A DNA stretch of 64,000 bases from Paraburkholderia azotifigens (GCF_007995085.1 NZ_VOQS01000003.1:2232001-2296000); one strand, 5' to 3'; positions 52,512 to 61,487 are shown, numbered from the stretch's first letter. A program made the numbers and translations. The notes: a model not told the origin generated them from the letters alone.

Positions 52512-53702
52512 TCAGAACTTGTGACGCATCCCCACCCGCAGCACAAGCTGATGGTTGTCGTTCGAAGGCGTGACGCCGTTGATTGCAGCAACCGCGCTGC
52601 TGCCCGTCGAATCCGTACCGGACGCTTTCTGATAGATCCCGACGAAGTACACATCCGTGCGCTTCGAGAGGAAGTAGTCCGCGCCTGCCTGCGCCTGATG
52701 ATAGGTCGCGCCGTCCCTGCCGCTTACCGAACTGCCTTTCGTGTAGTCATAGGCCACGCCGACGAGGAATGCAGGCGTTATCTGATACTTGAAGTTGGCT
52801 TCGACGTTGTTGAACATCGCGGTGCCGCGATTGCCGAATGGATTCGGACCTGATCCGCCGCCGTTGAGATCATCGAAGCGCGTATTCGAATAGGTACCGC
52901 CAAACGTCGCGGCGCCATAGGTGTACGCGCCGCCCGCTGCATACACTTCCTGGGTACGTGCATTGGCAAACCCGGAGAACACTGGCGACGCGATGTTATT
53001 TAGCGACGCTAGCGGTGCGGACCCTGTTGTATTTGCGAGTGCGCTGGTGCCGTAGAACGAGGTATTCGGATTCCGGATGTTCAGGTAGCCGACACCGAGT
53101 CCGAGCGGGCCGTTATAGTAAGAGCCGCCAAGCGACCAGATCTGGTTCTGGCTGAGATGGCCAGCCACGCCGCCGAGGCTATACACGCCACCGAACGTAA
53201 AGCCGCCATAGTTGTTGCTCGTGTACTTGATTGCATTGTTGACCCGGTTAGAGTTGTTGATATTGTCGAGGTCGCCAGGATGTGCGGTATAGAATCCGCC
53301 CCACTGATCGCCGACTTCGAACAGGCCGACATAGTCCACCACGGAATCATACTGTCGTCCAAGTGTCACCGTGCCATACCGTGTGCCCAGGCCGACGTAC
53401 AGTTGGCGCCCGAAGAGCAGCCCGCCTTGACCAGGCTTCCCGCTGCTGAGATCCATGCCGCCTTCGAGGACAAATAGCGCCTTCGTGCCGCCGCCAAGGT
53501 CTTCGACGCCTTTCAAACCCCACCGGCTTGCCTGAATTTCACCACTGACGAGACTGTACTGGCGCGCGCCATGCGAGTTGTTATTGAACGTCAGGCCTTC
53601 ATCGACAATGCCGTAAAGGGTGACACTGCTCTGCGCCTGTGCGACAGCGCAATAGGTTCCAAGTGCTCCGATGAATCCGGCGATGCAAATTGATTTTTTC
53701 AT
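52512..53702 (-). CDS. OmpC-type outer-membrane porin
   Basis: A 396-residue 16-strand porin typical of Burkholderiales. The signal peptide MKKSICIAGFIGALGTYCAV ends near AQA-QSS. The mature start is SSVTLYGIVDEGLTFNNNS. The family marks SRWGLKGVEDLGGGTKALF and GRQLYVGLGTRYGTVTLGRQ are intact. The barrel ends QLVLRVGMRHKF with the C-terminal Phe used for assembly. It lies upstream of, and divergent from, the GntR-led operon, with 600 bp between, so it may provide outer-membrane entry for that operon's substrate. A dead relative lies at 40300-40556. Confidence 0.94.
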   Translation of the reverse strand: MKKSICIAGFIGALGTYCAVAQAQSSVTLYGIVDEGLTFNNNSHGARQYSLVSGEIQASRWGLKGVEDLGGGTKALFVLEGGMDLSSGKPGQGGLLFGRQLYVGLGTRYGTVTLGRQYDSVVDYVGLFEVGDQWGGFYTAHPGDLDNINNSNRVNNAIKYTSNNYGGFTFGGVYSLGGVAGHLSQNQIWSLGGSYYNGPLGLGVGYLNIRNPNTSFYGTSALANTTGSAPLASLNNIASPVFSGFANARTQEVYAAGGAYTYGAATFGGTYSNTRFDDLNGGGSGPNPFGNRGTAMFNNVEANFKYQITPAFLVGVAYDYTKGSSVSGRDGATYHQAQAGADYFLSKRTDVYFVGIYQKASGTDSTGSSAVAAINGVTPSNDNHQLVLRVGMRHKF

Positions 53703-54302
53703 CCTGTTTTCCAGAATTGTTCGTTGACATCGGGTCCCTTAGTGCGAAGCCAAGGGCATTTTTCGCGGTCATGATTCACCGGCCGCGAGGCTAATTGCAA
53801 AGCAGGCATCCTAAACAAATAAAATCGATGAAATATCGGCGCGATTGTCTACCGCGCGTGGCGACAAGGAGCGCATGCAAGCGCACCCGGATCGCTTTAC
53901 TGGTGCTCGTCACAATCGACGGGTAGCTAATCAGAACCGCAGCGGATTTCATTTGCGACGAAAATTAAGCAGCCTATTTTGTCTTGTCAATAGAACATTT
54001 GATGCGCAAAATGTCCTATTGCCATGCAGAATGTTGAGTCGTCTGCGATGCACGGATTTTTGGGTGTTTTCCCGATGGAACAAGCTCGTACGGTGCTTGT
54101 TCCATTGGTTATGCGGTGCCGGCTATGCGACCCGTTGCGTGCATGTTTTTGATTCGCCCCGGAGAAGATCCGACGACGGAAGCAAAGCTTGCGAACCTCT
54201 TACGAGGAGCTTGGCCTTCATAGGCGCATACGAAGTAGAACAATCTTTATTTTCCAGTTTGTTCTATTGACCTGACATTACGACACTTCTAGAGTGACCT
54301 CC
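53703..54302. promoter_or_regulatory. 600-bp divergent regulatory region between porin and GntR
   Basis: An AT-richer region without a credible gene. GTCAATAGAACA occurs at 53986-53997 and its exact reverse complement TGTTCTATTGAC at 54260-54271, 32 bp before the GntR start. A 10-of-12 match, TGTCCTATTGCC, lies at 54012-54023 in inverted orientation to the first, making one long imperfect palindrome centred near 54005. A separate hairpin, ATGGAACAAGC (54075-54085) with GCTTGTTCCAT (54095-54105), lies between. These are good candidate operators for the adjacent GntR protein. Confidence 0.75.
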
Positions 54303-55109
54303 ATGGAAACGACGCTGCCACTGCCGAAATATCACCAGATCTACCTGGTGTTGCGCGAGCAACTTCAGGAAGGCCGCTTCGACGACGAAGGCATGCCCGG
54401 CGAACATCTTCTCGCCGAACAGTTTTCAGTGGCACGCATCACGATCCGCAAGGCAATGGAGATGCTCGTCGCGGATGGGTTGGTTACGCGGCGACCGGGC
54501 GTAGGCACGTGGCCGCTGCGCGTTGCCGCAGGAAAAAAGCAGGGTGATTCGAAAGCTGCGCCGGTTTCTCGCCAGAAAGCGCATCTGACCGGCCTGCTGG
54601 AAAACATCGTAAATATGGGCCTTCGAACCACGGTCGAAGTGCTCGACAGCACAGTGGTGCTGGCCTCGGAGGCGATTGCCGAGGCGCTGCACCTGACTGT
54701 GGGCGATGCCGTCTATAAAAGCGTGCGGGTGCGTAGCACGTCGGCGGGGCCTGTGTCGTTCATCACAACGCACGTGCCGAAAGCAGTGGCGGAAATCAAA
54801 AGCCGCGACCTCAAGCGCAAGCCCTTGCTGATGCTGCTCGAGGAAGCGGGCGTGCAACTTGGCGGTGCGACACAAACCATTTCCGCGCGCCTTGCCGATG
54901 CCGTGGTGGCGCGCCATCTGGACGTAGCTGTCGGTTCGGCGCTGCTCGCGGTCACCCGTCTGGTGCGTGACACCGACGAGCGACCCGTACAACTGTTGCA
55001 AGGTCTTTACAGGCCTGACCGTTATCAATATCAACTACAGCTCTCGCGAATCGGCGACATCGACGCCAAGGTCTGGGTCAGCGAAGAACTGTCCGCCACA
55101 TTCAACTAA
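54303..55109 (+). CDS. GntR family regulator, HutC/UTRA subfamily
   Basis: A 268-residue repressor-type protein. The winged helix occupies residues about 8-75 (PKYHQIYLVLREQLQEGRFD, GEHLLAEQFSVARITIRKAM, DGLVTRRPGVGTW). The UTRA ligand domain follows (residues about 95-260; HLTGLLENIVNMGLRTTVEV, GDAVYKSVRVRSTSAGPVSF). ATG 54303 is chosen over the in-frame GTG at 54294, though neither has a strong ribosome site. It heads the Liv/LeuCD-like/Hyu operon, 20 bp before the binding protein gene, and GTCAATAGAACA repeats lie upstream. It probably represses its own operon and perhaps the divergent porin until the substrate appears. Confidence 0.88.
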   Translation: METTLPLPKYHQIYLVLREQLQEGRFDDEGMPGEHLLAEQFSVARITIRKAMEMLVADGLVTRRPGVGTWPLRVAAGKKQGDSKAAPVSRQKAHLTGLLENIVNMGLRTTVEVLDSTVVLASEAIAEALHLTVGDAVYKSVRVRSTSAGPVSFITTHVPKAVAEIKSRDLKRKPLLMLLEEAGVQLGGATQTISARLADAVVARHLDVAVGSALLAVTRLVRDTDERPVQLLQGLYRPDRYQYQLQLSRIGDIDAKVWVSEELSATFN

Positions 55110-55129
55110 CGCTATCCAACGGAGATCGC

Positions 55130-56335
55130 ATGAGTTCGCGTCGCACATTTCTGCGCCAGTCCACCGCCGCAGCAGCACTGGTTGCCGCACCTTGGGTCGC
55201 TCGCGCGGCGAACGGCAAGAGCATCAAGGTCGGCGTGCTGCATCCTGTCACGGGAGCGTTGGCTTATTCGGGGCAGCAATGTCGTCTCGGTGCACTGCTG
55301 GCTATTGAAGACATCAACAACGCAGGCGGAATCAAGTCGCAGGGCGGTGCGCTGATCGAGCCGGTGCTGGGCGACGCGCAGTCGCGTCCCGAGGCCGGTG
55401 CGGCCGAAGTCGAGAAGATGAACGAGGCGGGTGTCTCGGCGATTGTCGGCGCATATGCATCGGCAATCTGTCTCGCGACGACGCAAACCGCTGCGAAATA
55501 CGGTTTGCCGCATGTCGTCGATGTGGGTGTGGCGGATCAGATCGTTGAACGCGGCTTGACCAACACATTTCGCTTCGGCCCCGGCTACCGGATGTGCAGT
55601 GCACGCGCGGTGGAGAACCTCAACGCACTGAATACCGACGCCGGCAAGCCGGCCAAAACGGTAATGATCGTGCATGAAGAGTCGCTGTTCGGGACGGGCA
55701 CCGCCGCGTTGCTCAGCAGCGAGCTTCCGAAGTACGGCTTCGAGATCAAGGAAGTCATCAAGCATCCGAATCCGACACGCGACTTTAACAACATCGTGTT
55801 GCGCATGCGCGCGGTCAATCCGGATATCGTGATTCCGGCAAATTATTACGACGAGTACGCTCTGCTGCTGCGAGCGATGAAGCAGCAGAAGGTTCGCCCG
55901 AAAGCAATCTATTCAGTGCTCGGCGGCGCGGCTTCGAGCTACAAGTTTCTGAAGGAGTTCCCCGATATCGCCGACGGGATCATCGATTGCAATCACTGGT
56001 TCAATCCGAAGGATGCGCGAGTCGGGCCATTGCGCAAGCGGGTCGAGGCAAAGGGCGCATTTTTCTCGTACGAAGTGTTCATGACGTACACGGCGACGAT
56101 GCTGCTTGCCGATGCGCTCGAGCGCGCCAGATCGGCCGATCGCGCGGCAATCAATGCGGCGCTTGCATCGAGCACGTTTAAAGATCACATGATGCCGTAC
56201 GGGCCGACGCATTTCGTCAACGGTCAGAACACGGGGGCGCAGCCGCTGCTGACACAGGTGCTCGGCGGCGATATCAAGGTCGTGCTGCCGCCCGCCTACC
56301 GCGAAGTCGCGCCGCAATTTCCGCTGAAGAGCTGA
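55130..56335 (+). CDS. Branched-chain-type ABC binding protein (LivK-like)
   Basis: A 401-residue periplasmic binding protein with a twin-arginine signal (SSRRTFLRQSTAAAALVAAP, cleavage near ARA-ANG). The mature domain is the type I fold: IKVGVLHPVTGALAYSGQQC, LLAIEDINNAGGIKS, AIVGAYASAICLATTQTAAK. Many such proteins bind aromatic acids, amides or urea-like compounds rather than amino acids. GGAGAT precedes ATG 55130. It is the first structural gene of the second catabolic operon. The ligand should be the compound processed by the HyuAB and LeuCD-like enzymes downstream. Confidence 0.92.
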   Translation: MSSRRTFLRQSTAAAALVAAPWVARAANGKSIKVGVLHPVTGALAYSGQQCRLGALLAIEDINNAGGIKSQGGALIEPVLGDAQSRPEAGAAEVEKMNEAGVSAIVGAYASAICLATTQTAAKYGLPHVVDVGVADQIVERGLTNTFRFGPGYRMCSARAVENLNALNTDAGKPAKTVMIVHEESLFGTGTAALLSSELPKYGFEIKEVIKHPNPTRDFNNIVLRMRAVNPDIVIPANYYDEYALLLRAMKQQKVRPKAIYSVLGGAASSYKFLKEFPDIADGIIDCNHWFNPKDARVGPLRKRVEAKGAFFSYEVFMTYTATMLLADALERARSADRAAINAALASSTFKDHMMPYGPTHFVNGQNTGAQPLLTQVLGGDIKVVLPPAYREVAPQFPLKS

Positions 56336-56343
56336 GGCAGCGC

Positions 56344-57216
56344 ATGTTCGATCCAGTCATCCTTTTGTCGGCGCTGCTCAACGGACTGACGACGGGCGCG
56401 GTGTATGCACTCATCGCGCTCGGCCTCACGCTGATTTACGGCGTGCTGCACATCATCAACTTCGCGCACGGCGCGGCGTTGATGATCGCGCTCTATGCGG
56501 TCTTCCTGCTGAAGGAGCGACTGGGCATCGACCCGTACATGGCCTTGCCCATCGTGACGCTCGGGATGTTCGCGTTTGGCTACCTGCTGCAGCGCTTCGT
56601 GATCAACCGCGCGAGCCATGGCAAGGACGAGAACATTCTGCTGGTGACGCTCGGCCTGTCCATCGTGCTCGAGAACCTCGCCCTCGTGTGGTTCCACTCC
56701 GATACGCGCAACATCGAAACGGCCTATACGCTGTCGACGATCGAAATCGGCCCGGCCATGATCGCGTTACCCAAGGTAATCGCCTTTTTCGGTGCGCTGG
56801 TCGTCGCGGCGGTGTTGTTCCTGATCATCCGCCGGACCGATCTGGGCCGCGCGATACGCGCCGTTTCGCGTGAGAAGCACGGCGCGAAGCTGATGGGTAT
56901 CGATGTCGACAAGGTCTATGCGCTGTCCTTCGGCATCGGCATGGCGTGCGTCGGCGCGGCGGCCTGTTTCCTGTTGCCGACGTACTACGTCAATCCTCAG
57001 GTCGGAAGCGGCTTTGTGCTGATCGCGTTCACGATCGTCGTGCTGGGCGGCATGGGCAGCTTTGCGGGCGCATTGGTCGGCGGCCTGCTCATCGGCGTGG
57101 TTGAATCGCTAGGGGGTTTGTGGTTCGGCGATTCGCTCGGCCAGATGGGCATCTTCGCGATCTTCATTGTTGTGCTGCTGGTACGCCCTCAAGGGCTTTT
57201 CGGCGCGAGGGCCTAA
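56344..57216 (+). CDS. Branched-chain-type ABC permease (LivH-like)
   Basis: A 290-residue membrane subunit with about eight helices, starting FDPVILLSALLNGLTTGAVY and the diagnostic LIALGLTLIYGVLHIINFAH. The coupling region RAVSREKHGAKLMGIDVDKV is present and AGALVGGLLIGVVESLGG is near the C-terminus. It starts 8 bp after the binding protein and ends 3 bp before LivM-like, so all subunits are in one transcript. With LivM it forms the translocation path. Confidence 0.93.
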   Translation: MFDPVILLSALLNGLTTGAVYALIALGLTLIYGVLHIINFAHGAALMIALYAVFLLKERLGIDPYMALPIVTLGMFAFGYLLQRFVINRASHGKDENILLVTLGLSIVLENLALVWFHSDTRNIETAYTLSTIEIGPAMIALPKVIAFFGALVVAAVLFLIIRRTDLGRAIRAVSREKHGAKLMGIDVDKVYALSFGIGMACVGAAACFLLPTYYVNPQVGSGFVLIAFTIVVLGGMGSFAGALVGGLLIGVVESLGGLWFGDSLGQMGIFAIFIVVLLVRPQGLFGARA

Positions 57217-57219
57217 CCG

Positions 57220-58218
57220 ATGCGCGACGTTCGTTCGATCCTGATCTTCGGTGTGCTGTTGGCCGTGGTCGCCAGCGTGTTGCAATCTGGCGTGCTGCTC
57301 ACGTTTCTGATGATGTCGCTATATGCGGTGTTGCTATCGCAATCATGGAACATTCTCGGCGGCTATGGCGGGCAATTGTCGTTTGGACATGCATTGTTCT
57401 TCGGCGTCGGCGCATACACGCAGGCCATTGCGCAATTGAGCTGGGGCTGGAATCCGTGGCTCGCGTTGCCGGTTGCAATCGTATTCGGAGCGTTTGCCGG
57501 ACTGATGGTGGGTGCGCTGGCGTTTCGCGGCGGATTAAAAGGTTCGTACTTTGCGCTAGTGACGCTGGCTTTTGCCGAAGTGGCGCGCATCCTCGCGGTG
57601 TCGGTGTCGTTCACGGGCGGCGGTGTCGGTTTGATGGTGCCGCTGCATGCGAGCGCGGCGAACCTGCAATTTGGGTCCAGGCGCGGCTACGTGTATTTGC
57701 TGCTGTCATTCGTGATCGCCGCGCTGCTGGTCACCGCATGGTTGCGTCATTCGCGTTTCGGCGCATACCTGCAGGCGGTGCGCGATAACGAAAGCGCTGC
57801 GCGGGCGATCGGCGTCGATCCGGTGCGCGTGAAGCTGGGCGCGATCGCGTTGTCGGCTTCGTTTATGGCTGCGGCGGGCGCGTGCTATGTGCAGATGTTC
57901 CAGTACATCGATGCCGGTATCGCGTTCGGCCCTTCGATATCGATCGAAGCGCTGGTGGGCGTGATAGTCGGCGGAGTCGGCACGTTGTGGGGCCCCGTAC
58001 TGGGTGCGGCGCTCCTTTATGTCCTCGGTGAATCGACCCGCAACCTGTTCGGCGAACTGCCGGGTATCAGCATGGTGATCTATGGCGCGGTGCTGGTCGT
58101 GATCGTCATGTTTTTGCCGCGCGGCCTGACGGGTGCGGGCATGTCGGTGCGTCGCATGATGGGCCGGCCGGCGAAACCGAATCGCACTAGCGAGCGCAAG
58201 GAGGAAGCCCGTGTCTGA
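57220..58218 (+). CDS. Branched-chain-type ABC permease (LivM-like)
   Basis: A 332-residue membrane subunit with about nine helices. LivM marks are LLSQSWNILGGYGGQLSFGH and FFGVGAYTQAIAQLS, FRGGLKGSYFALVTLAFAEV, the coupling loop RDNESAARAIGVDPVRVKL and GGVGTLWGPVLGAALLYVLG. A basic tail (RMMGRPAKPNRTSERKEE) follows the last helix. It overlaps the LivG-like gene by 8 bp. Confidence 0.93.
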   Translation: MRDVRSILIFGVLLAVVASVLQSGVLLTFLMMSLYAVLLSQSWNILGGYGGQLSFGHALFFGVGAYTQAIAQLSWGWNPWLALPVAIVFGAFAGLMVGALAFRGGLKGSYFALVTLAFAEVARILAVSVSFTGGGVGLMVPLHASAANLQFGSRRGYVYLLLSFVIAALLVTAWLRHSRFGAYLQAVRDNESAARAIGVDPVRVKLGAIALSASFMAAAGACYVQMFQYIDAGIAFGPSISIEALVGVIVGGVGTLWGPVLGAALLYVLGESTRNLFGELPGISMVIYGAVLVVIVMFLPRGLTGAGMSVRRMMGRPAKPNRTSERKEEARV

Positions 58219-58966
58219 TGCGCTTTTGCAGGCCCGTGGCCTGTCCATCACGTTTGGCGGCCTGAAGGCGGTGCAGGACGTCAGTCTCGATGTCATGCCC
58301 AACTCGCTGACGGCACTCGTCGGTCCGAACGGTGCCGGCAAGACGACGCTGTTCGCGTTGCTGTCGGGGTTTCTTCGGCCCGGTGCCGGGCGCGTCCAGT
58401 ATCTGGGGCGCGACATTACGGGGATGGCGCCGCATCAGTCGGCAAGGCTTGGCTTGACGCGGACGTTCCAGATCGTGCAGCCATTCGGCGCACAGACCGT
58501 GCGCGAGAACATTGCGGTTGGCGCGCACCTGCATCAACCTGGGCGGCGGGCCGCGCTGGCGGCTGCGGAGGAGGTCGCGCAACGGGTGAATCTGCACGAC
58601 AACCTCGATAAGCCAGCAGCAGATCTGACCGTGAGCGGTCGCAAGCGTCTCGAACTGGCGCGTGCGCTTGCGACGAAGCCTCGTTTGCTGTTGCTCGACG
58701 AAGTGCTCGCCGGACTGAATCCAAGCGAGATCGACGAGATGATTCCCGTCATTCGTAGCCTGGTCGACAGCGGCGTGACGGTGCTGATGATCGAGCACGT
58801 GATGCGCGCAGTGATGAGCCTGGCCGAACACGTCTGGGTGCTGGCGCAAGGCCGGTTGATCGCGGGCGGCACGCCGCGTGAAGTGACATCGGACCCGTCC
58901 GTGATCGAAGCGTATCTCGGTCACGGCACGGCCCAACGGCTGGCGCGTGAAGGAGAACGTCGGTGA
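58211..58966 (+). CDS. Branched-chain-type ABC ATPase (LivG-like)
   Basis: A 251-residue nucleotide-binding subunit. Walker A is VGPNGAGKTTLFALLSGF and Walker B is RLLLLDEVLAGLNPSEID. The signature is unusual: LTVSGRKRLELARAL lacks the second glycine and glutamine of LSGGQ, a variation seen in LivG-like proteins that usually read LSYGQQR. The C-terminal segment IAGGTPREVTSDPSVIEAYL is typical of LivG. The start is GTG 58211 with AAGGAGG just upstream, inside the end of livM-like; the stop overlaps the LivF-like start (GTGA). Confidence 0.92.
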   Translation: MSDALLQARGLSITFGGLKAVQDVSLDVMPNSLTALVGPNGAGKTTLFALLSGFLRPGAGRVQYLGRDITGMAPHQSARLGLTRTFQIVQPFGAQTVRENIAVGAHLHQPGRRAALAAAEEVAQRVNLHDNLDKPAADLTVSGRKRLELARALATKPRLLLLDEVLAGLNPSEIDEMIPVIRSLVDSGVTVLMIEHVMRAVMSLAEHVWVLAQGRLIAGGTPREVTSDPSVIEAYLGHGTAQRLAREGERR

Positions 58967-59673
58967 GCGCATTGCTCGAAGTGAGCGGGCTTCGCACAGG
59001 CTATGGGCGCACCGAAGTGCTGCGCGGCGTGGATATGCGTGTCGACGAAGGCGAGATTGTCGTGCTGCTCGGCAGTAACGGTGTCGGCAAAACCACGCTG
59101 AACAACACCGTGTGCGGCATTAATCCTGTGTGGCAGGGCGCCGTGCGGTTCGACGGTCACGACCTGACCGGGCGACACTACCGCGCCGTCGTCGGAGCCG
59201 GCCTGATCCAGGTGCCGGAAGGCCGGCGAATTTTCCCGAACCTGAGTGTGCGCGAAAACCTCGAGCTTGGCGCATTTACGCGCGGCAAGCCGAATCGGAG
59301 CCGCAACCTCGCGCGGATGCTGGAGATCTTCCCGCGTCTTGGCGAACGGATCGATCAGCCGGCGGGCACGATGTCGGGCGGCGAGCAGCAGATGCTCGCG
59401 ATCGGCCGCGGCCTGATGGCCGAACCGCGTTTGCTGATTCTGGACGAGCCGTCGCTGGGTTTGTCGCCGTTGATGGTCGAAGAAATGTTCGCGCTCATTG
59501 CGCGGCTGCAGAACGAGGGACTCGCGATTCTGCTGGTCGAACAGAACGTCGGTCAGTCGCTCGAAACCGGACAGCGTGGCTATGTGCTGGAGAACGGGCT
59601 GGTCCGTTACTCCGGCACGTGCGCGGATTTGATGGCCAGCGACGAATTGCGTCGCGCCTATTTGGGGATGTAG
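58963..59673 (+). CDS. Branched-chain-type ABC ATPase (LivF-like)
   Basis: A 236-residue nucleotide-binding subunit that completes the importer. Walker A is LGSNGVGKTTLNNTVCGI, the signature is GTMSGGEQQMLAIGRGLM, Walker B is LLILDEPSLGLSPLM and the switch region is ILLVEQNVGQSLE. LivF marks include VPEGRRIFPNLSVRENLELG. GTG 58963 has AAGGAG 8-9 nt upstream. It is 3 bp before the LeuC-like gene, so transport and catabolism genes are transcribed together. Confidence 0.93.
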   Translation: MSALLEVSGLRTGYGRTEVLRGVDMRVDEGEIVVLLGSNGVGKTTLNNTVCGINPVWQGAVRFDGHDLTGRHYRAVVGAGLIQVPEGRRIFPNLSVRENLELGAFTRGKPNRSRNLARMLEIFPRLGERIDQPAGTMSGGEQQMLAIGRGLMAEPRLLILDEPSLGLSPLMVEEMFALIARLQNEGLAILLVEQNVGQSLETGQRGYVLENGLVRYSGTCADLMASDELRRAYLGM

Positions 59674-59676
59674 TCG

Positions 59677-60945
59677 ATGGCAGCAGCACAAACGCTTGCG
59701 CAAAAGCTGATTGCGGCGGCCTGCGGGCGGCCCGAAGTCGAAGTCGGGGAAATCGTCACGTGTAACGTCGATCTTGCGATGTTCCATGATTCGAGCGGTC
59801 CGCGCCGGTTGCAGCCGATGCTCGAACAGCTCGGCGCATCGTTGTGGGACAAGTCGAAGGTCGTGCTCGTGATCGACCACTATGTGCCGGAGGCCGACGA
59901 CGAATCGCGCCGGATCGTGCGCATCGCGCGTCAATGGGCAAGCGCACAGCAGTTGCCGAACATCTACGACAGTGTCGGCATCTGCCATGTGGTGTTGCCG
60001 GAACGTGGCCACCTGCGCCCGGGCATGTTCTGCGTGGGCGGCGACTCGCATTCGCCGACAGGCGGCGCGTTCGGCGCATACATGTTCGGCATCGGCAGCA
60101 CGGAGATGCTCGGCGTCGCAGTATCCGGGCAGATCTGGGTCAAGGTGCCGGAGACCTTGCAGATGAACTGGCGTCATCGCCTTTCATGTGGCGTGACGGC
60201 GAAAGACATGATGCTGCATATGATCGGCCGCTTCGGCATGAACGGCGGCCGCTATCAGGCCGTCGAATTTTGCGGCGAAGCCATCAACGCGCTGTCGATG
60301 CAGGAACGCATGACGCTGTCGAACATGAGCGCGGAACTGGGGTCGCAGGTCGGCCTGATTGCGCCGGACGCGATTACGGTCGACTATCTTCGCGCCGCGG
60401 GCGTGCAAGATGAGATCGATGTCGCTCGCTGGCAAAGCGATCCGCAAGCCCGCGTCGAGACGCACGACTTCGACGCCGCGCAACTCGCGCCGCAAGTGGC
60501 CGCGCCGCACAGCCCGGCGAATACGCGCGATGTCGGCGCGTTCGGCGATGTCGCCGTGCAGGTCGCCTATATCGGCGCGTGCACTGGGGCGAAACTCGAA
60601 GACTTGCGCGCGGCGGCCAGAATATTGCGAGGGCGCCGGGTCGCCGACGGCGTGCAACTCGTCGTGGCACCGGCCAGTATCCGCGACCAGTCGCAAGCGG
60701 CAAGCGAAGGCGTGATGGATGTGCTAGAGGCAGCTGGCGCGCAAGTGCTCGCTACGACATGCGGCGCGTGTGCCGGGTATGGCGGCTCGATTCCCGAAGG
60801 CAGCACGGTTGTGTCGAGCACCGCGCGCAACTTCAAAGGCCGTATGGGCGCCGAGACGGCGCAGGTCTATCTGGGTTCGCCCTATACGGTTGCGGCGTCT
60901 GCATTACGTGGACGCATTACCGATCCTCGCGAGGTGCTCGCATGA
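59677..60945 (+). CDS. Aconitase-superfamily hydro-lyase large subunit (LeuC/HacA/DmdA-like, set 2)
   Basis: A 422-residue [4Fe-4S] enzyme subunit of the shorter archaeal/HacA/DmdA type, not the 470-residue bacterial LeuC type at 40957. It begins TLAQKLIAAACGRPEVEVGE, then CNVDLAMFHDSSGP, VVLVIDHYVPEADDESRR, VGGDSHSPTGGAFGAYMFGI and the cluster cysteines in IGACTGAKLEDL and TTCGACAGYGG. Relatives act on isopropylmalate, homocitrate, 2,3-dimethylmalate or citraconate. It is 3 bp after the ATPase and overlaps its small subunit by 4 bp. The partner HyuAB genes suggest a nitrogen-containing ring or imide as the original substrate. Confidence 0.9.
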   Translation: MAAAQTLAQKLIAAACGRPEVEVGEIVTCNVDLAMFHDSSGPRRLQPMLEQLGASLWDKSKVVLVIDHYVPEADDESRRIVRIARQWASAQQLPNIYDSVGICHVVLPERGHLRPGMFCVGGDSHSPTGGAFGAYMFGIGSTEMLGVAVSGQIWVKVPETLQMNWRHRLSCGVTAKDMMLHMIGRFGMNGGRYQAVEFCGEAINALSMQERMTLSNMSAELGSQVGLIAPDAITVDYLRAAGVQDEIDVARWQSDPQARVETHDFDAAQLAPQVAAPHSPANTRDVGAFGDVAVQVAYIGACTGAKLEDLRAAARILRGRRVADGVQLVVAPASIRDQSQAASEGVMDVLEAAGAQVLATTCGACAGYGGSIPEGSTVVSSTARNFKGRMGAETAQVYLGSPYTVAASALRGRITDPREVLA

Positions 60946-61487
60946 CCGTTTGCCGCACGGCGTCCGCCGAAACCGGGCGGACTTCCGATATGCATCGCGT
61001 ATGGCGGGTCGGCGGGGATATCAATACCGATTCGCTCGCACCCGGCGCGTATATGAAATTCGGCATCGACGAAATCGCCCGCCATTGCTTGCAAAACGAG
61101 CGCCCCGATTTCGCAGAAGGCGTTCAGAAGGGCGACGTGCTCGTGGCAGGACCGAACTTCGGCATCGGCTCATCGCGCGAACAGGCGGCCGCTGCGCTGG
61201 TACGCCTGGGCGTGCGGGCAGTGATCGCACCAGCGTTCAATGGCCTGTACTTTCGCAACGCATTCAACGTTGGCCTGTTACTGCTGACGTGCGCCGACGC
61301 CGAAACGATCGGAGAGGGCGAGCGCATCGCGATCGACCCCCACGGCGGCGGCATCCTGCTGGCCGATGGGCGCGAGCTGCCGTGCGATCCCGTCCCTGCG
61401 TTTCTGCTCGACATGGTCGACGCAGGCGGTCTGCTCAATTTGCTCAAGCAGCGCTACCCTACATCCAACGGAGTCATCTCATGCTAG
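60942..61487 (+). CDS. Aconitase-superfamily hydro-lyase small subunit (LeuD-like, set 2)
   Basis: A 181-residue swivelling subunit. Motifs are WRVGGDINTDSLAPGAYMKF, GPNFGIGSSREQAAAALVRL, and IAPAFNGLYFRNAFNVGLLL. It reads GIGSSREQ where bacterial LeuD (and the set 1 copy) reads GCGSSREH, which places it with the archaeal-type/HacB/DmdB group. The substrate-specificity loop reads AYMKFGIDE rather than the YLRM or YLVY type known for isopropylmalate or homoaconitate enzymes, so the substrate is probably different. An N-terminal 15-residue extension precedes the domain. The stop overlaps the HyuB start by 7 bp. Confidence 0.88.
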   Translation: MTVCRTASAETGRTSDMHRVWRVGGDINTDSLAPGAYMKFGIDEIARHCLQNERPDFAEGVQKGDVLVAGPNFGIGSSREQAAAALVRLGVRAVIAPAFNGLYFRNAFNVGLLLLTCADAETIGEGERIAIDPHGGGILLADGRELPCDPVPAFLLDMVDAGGLLNLLKQRYPTSNGVISC

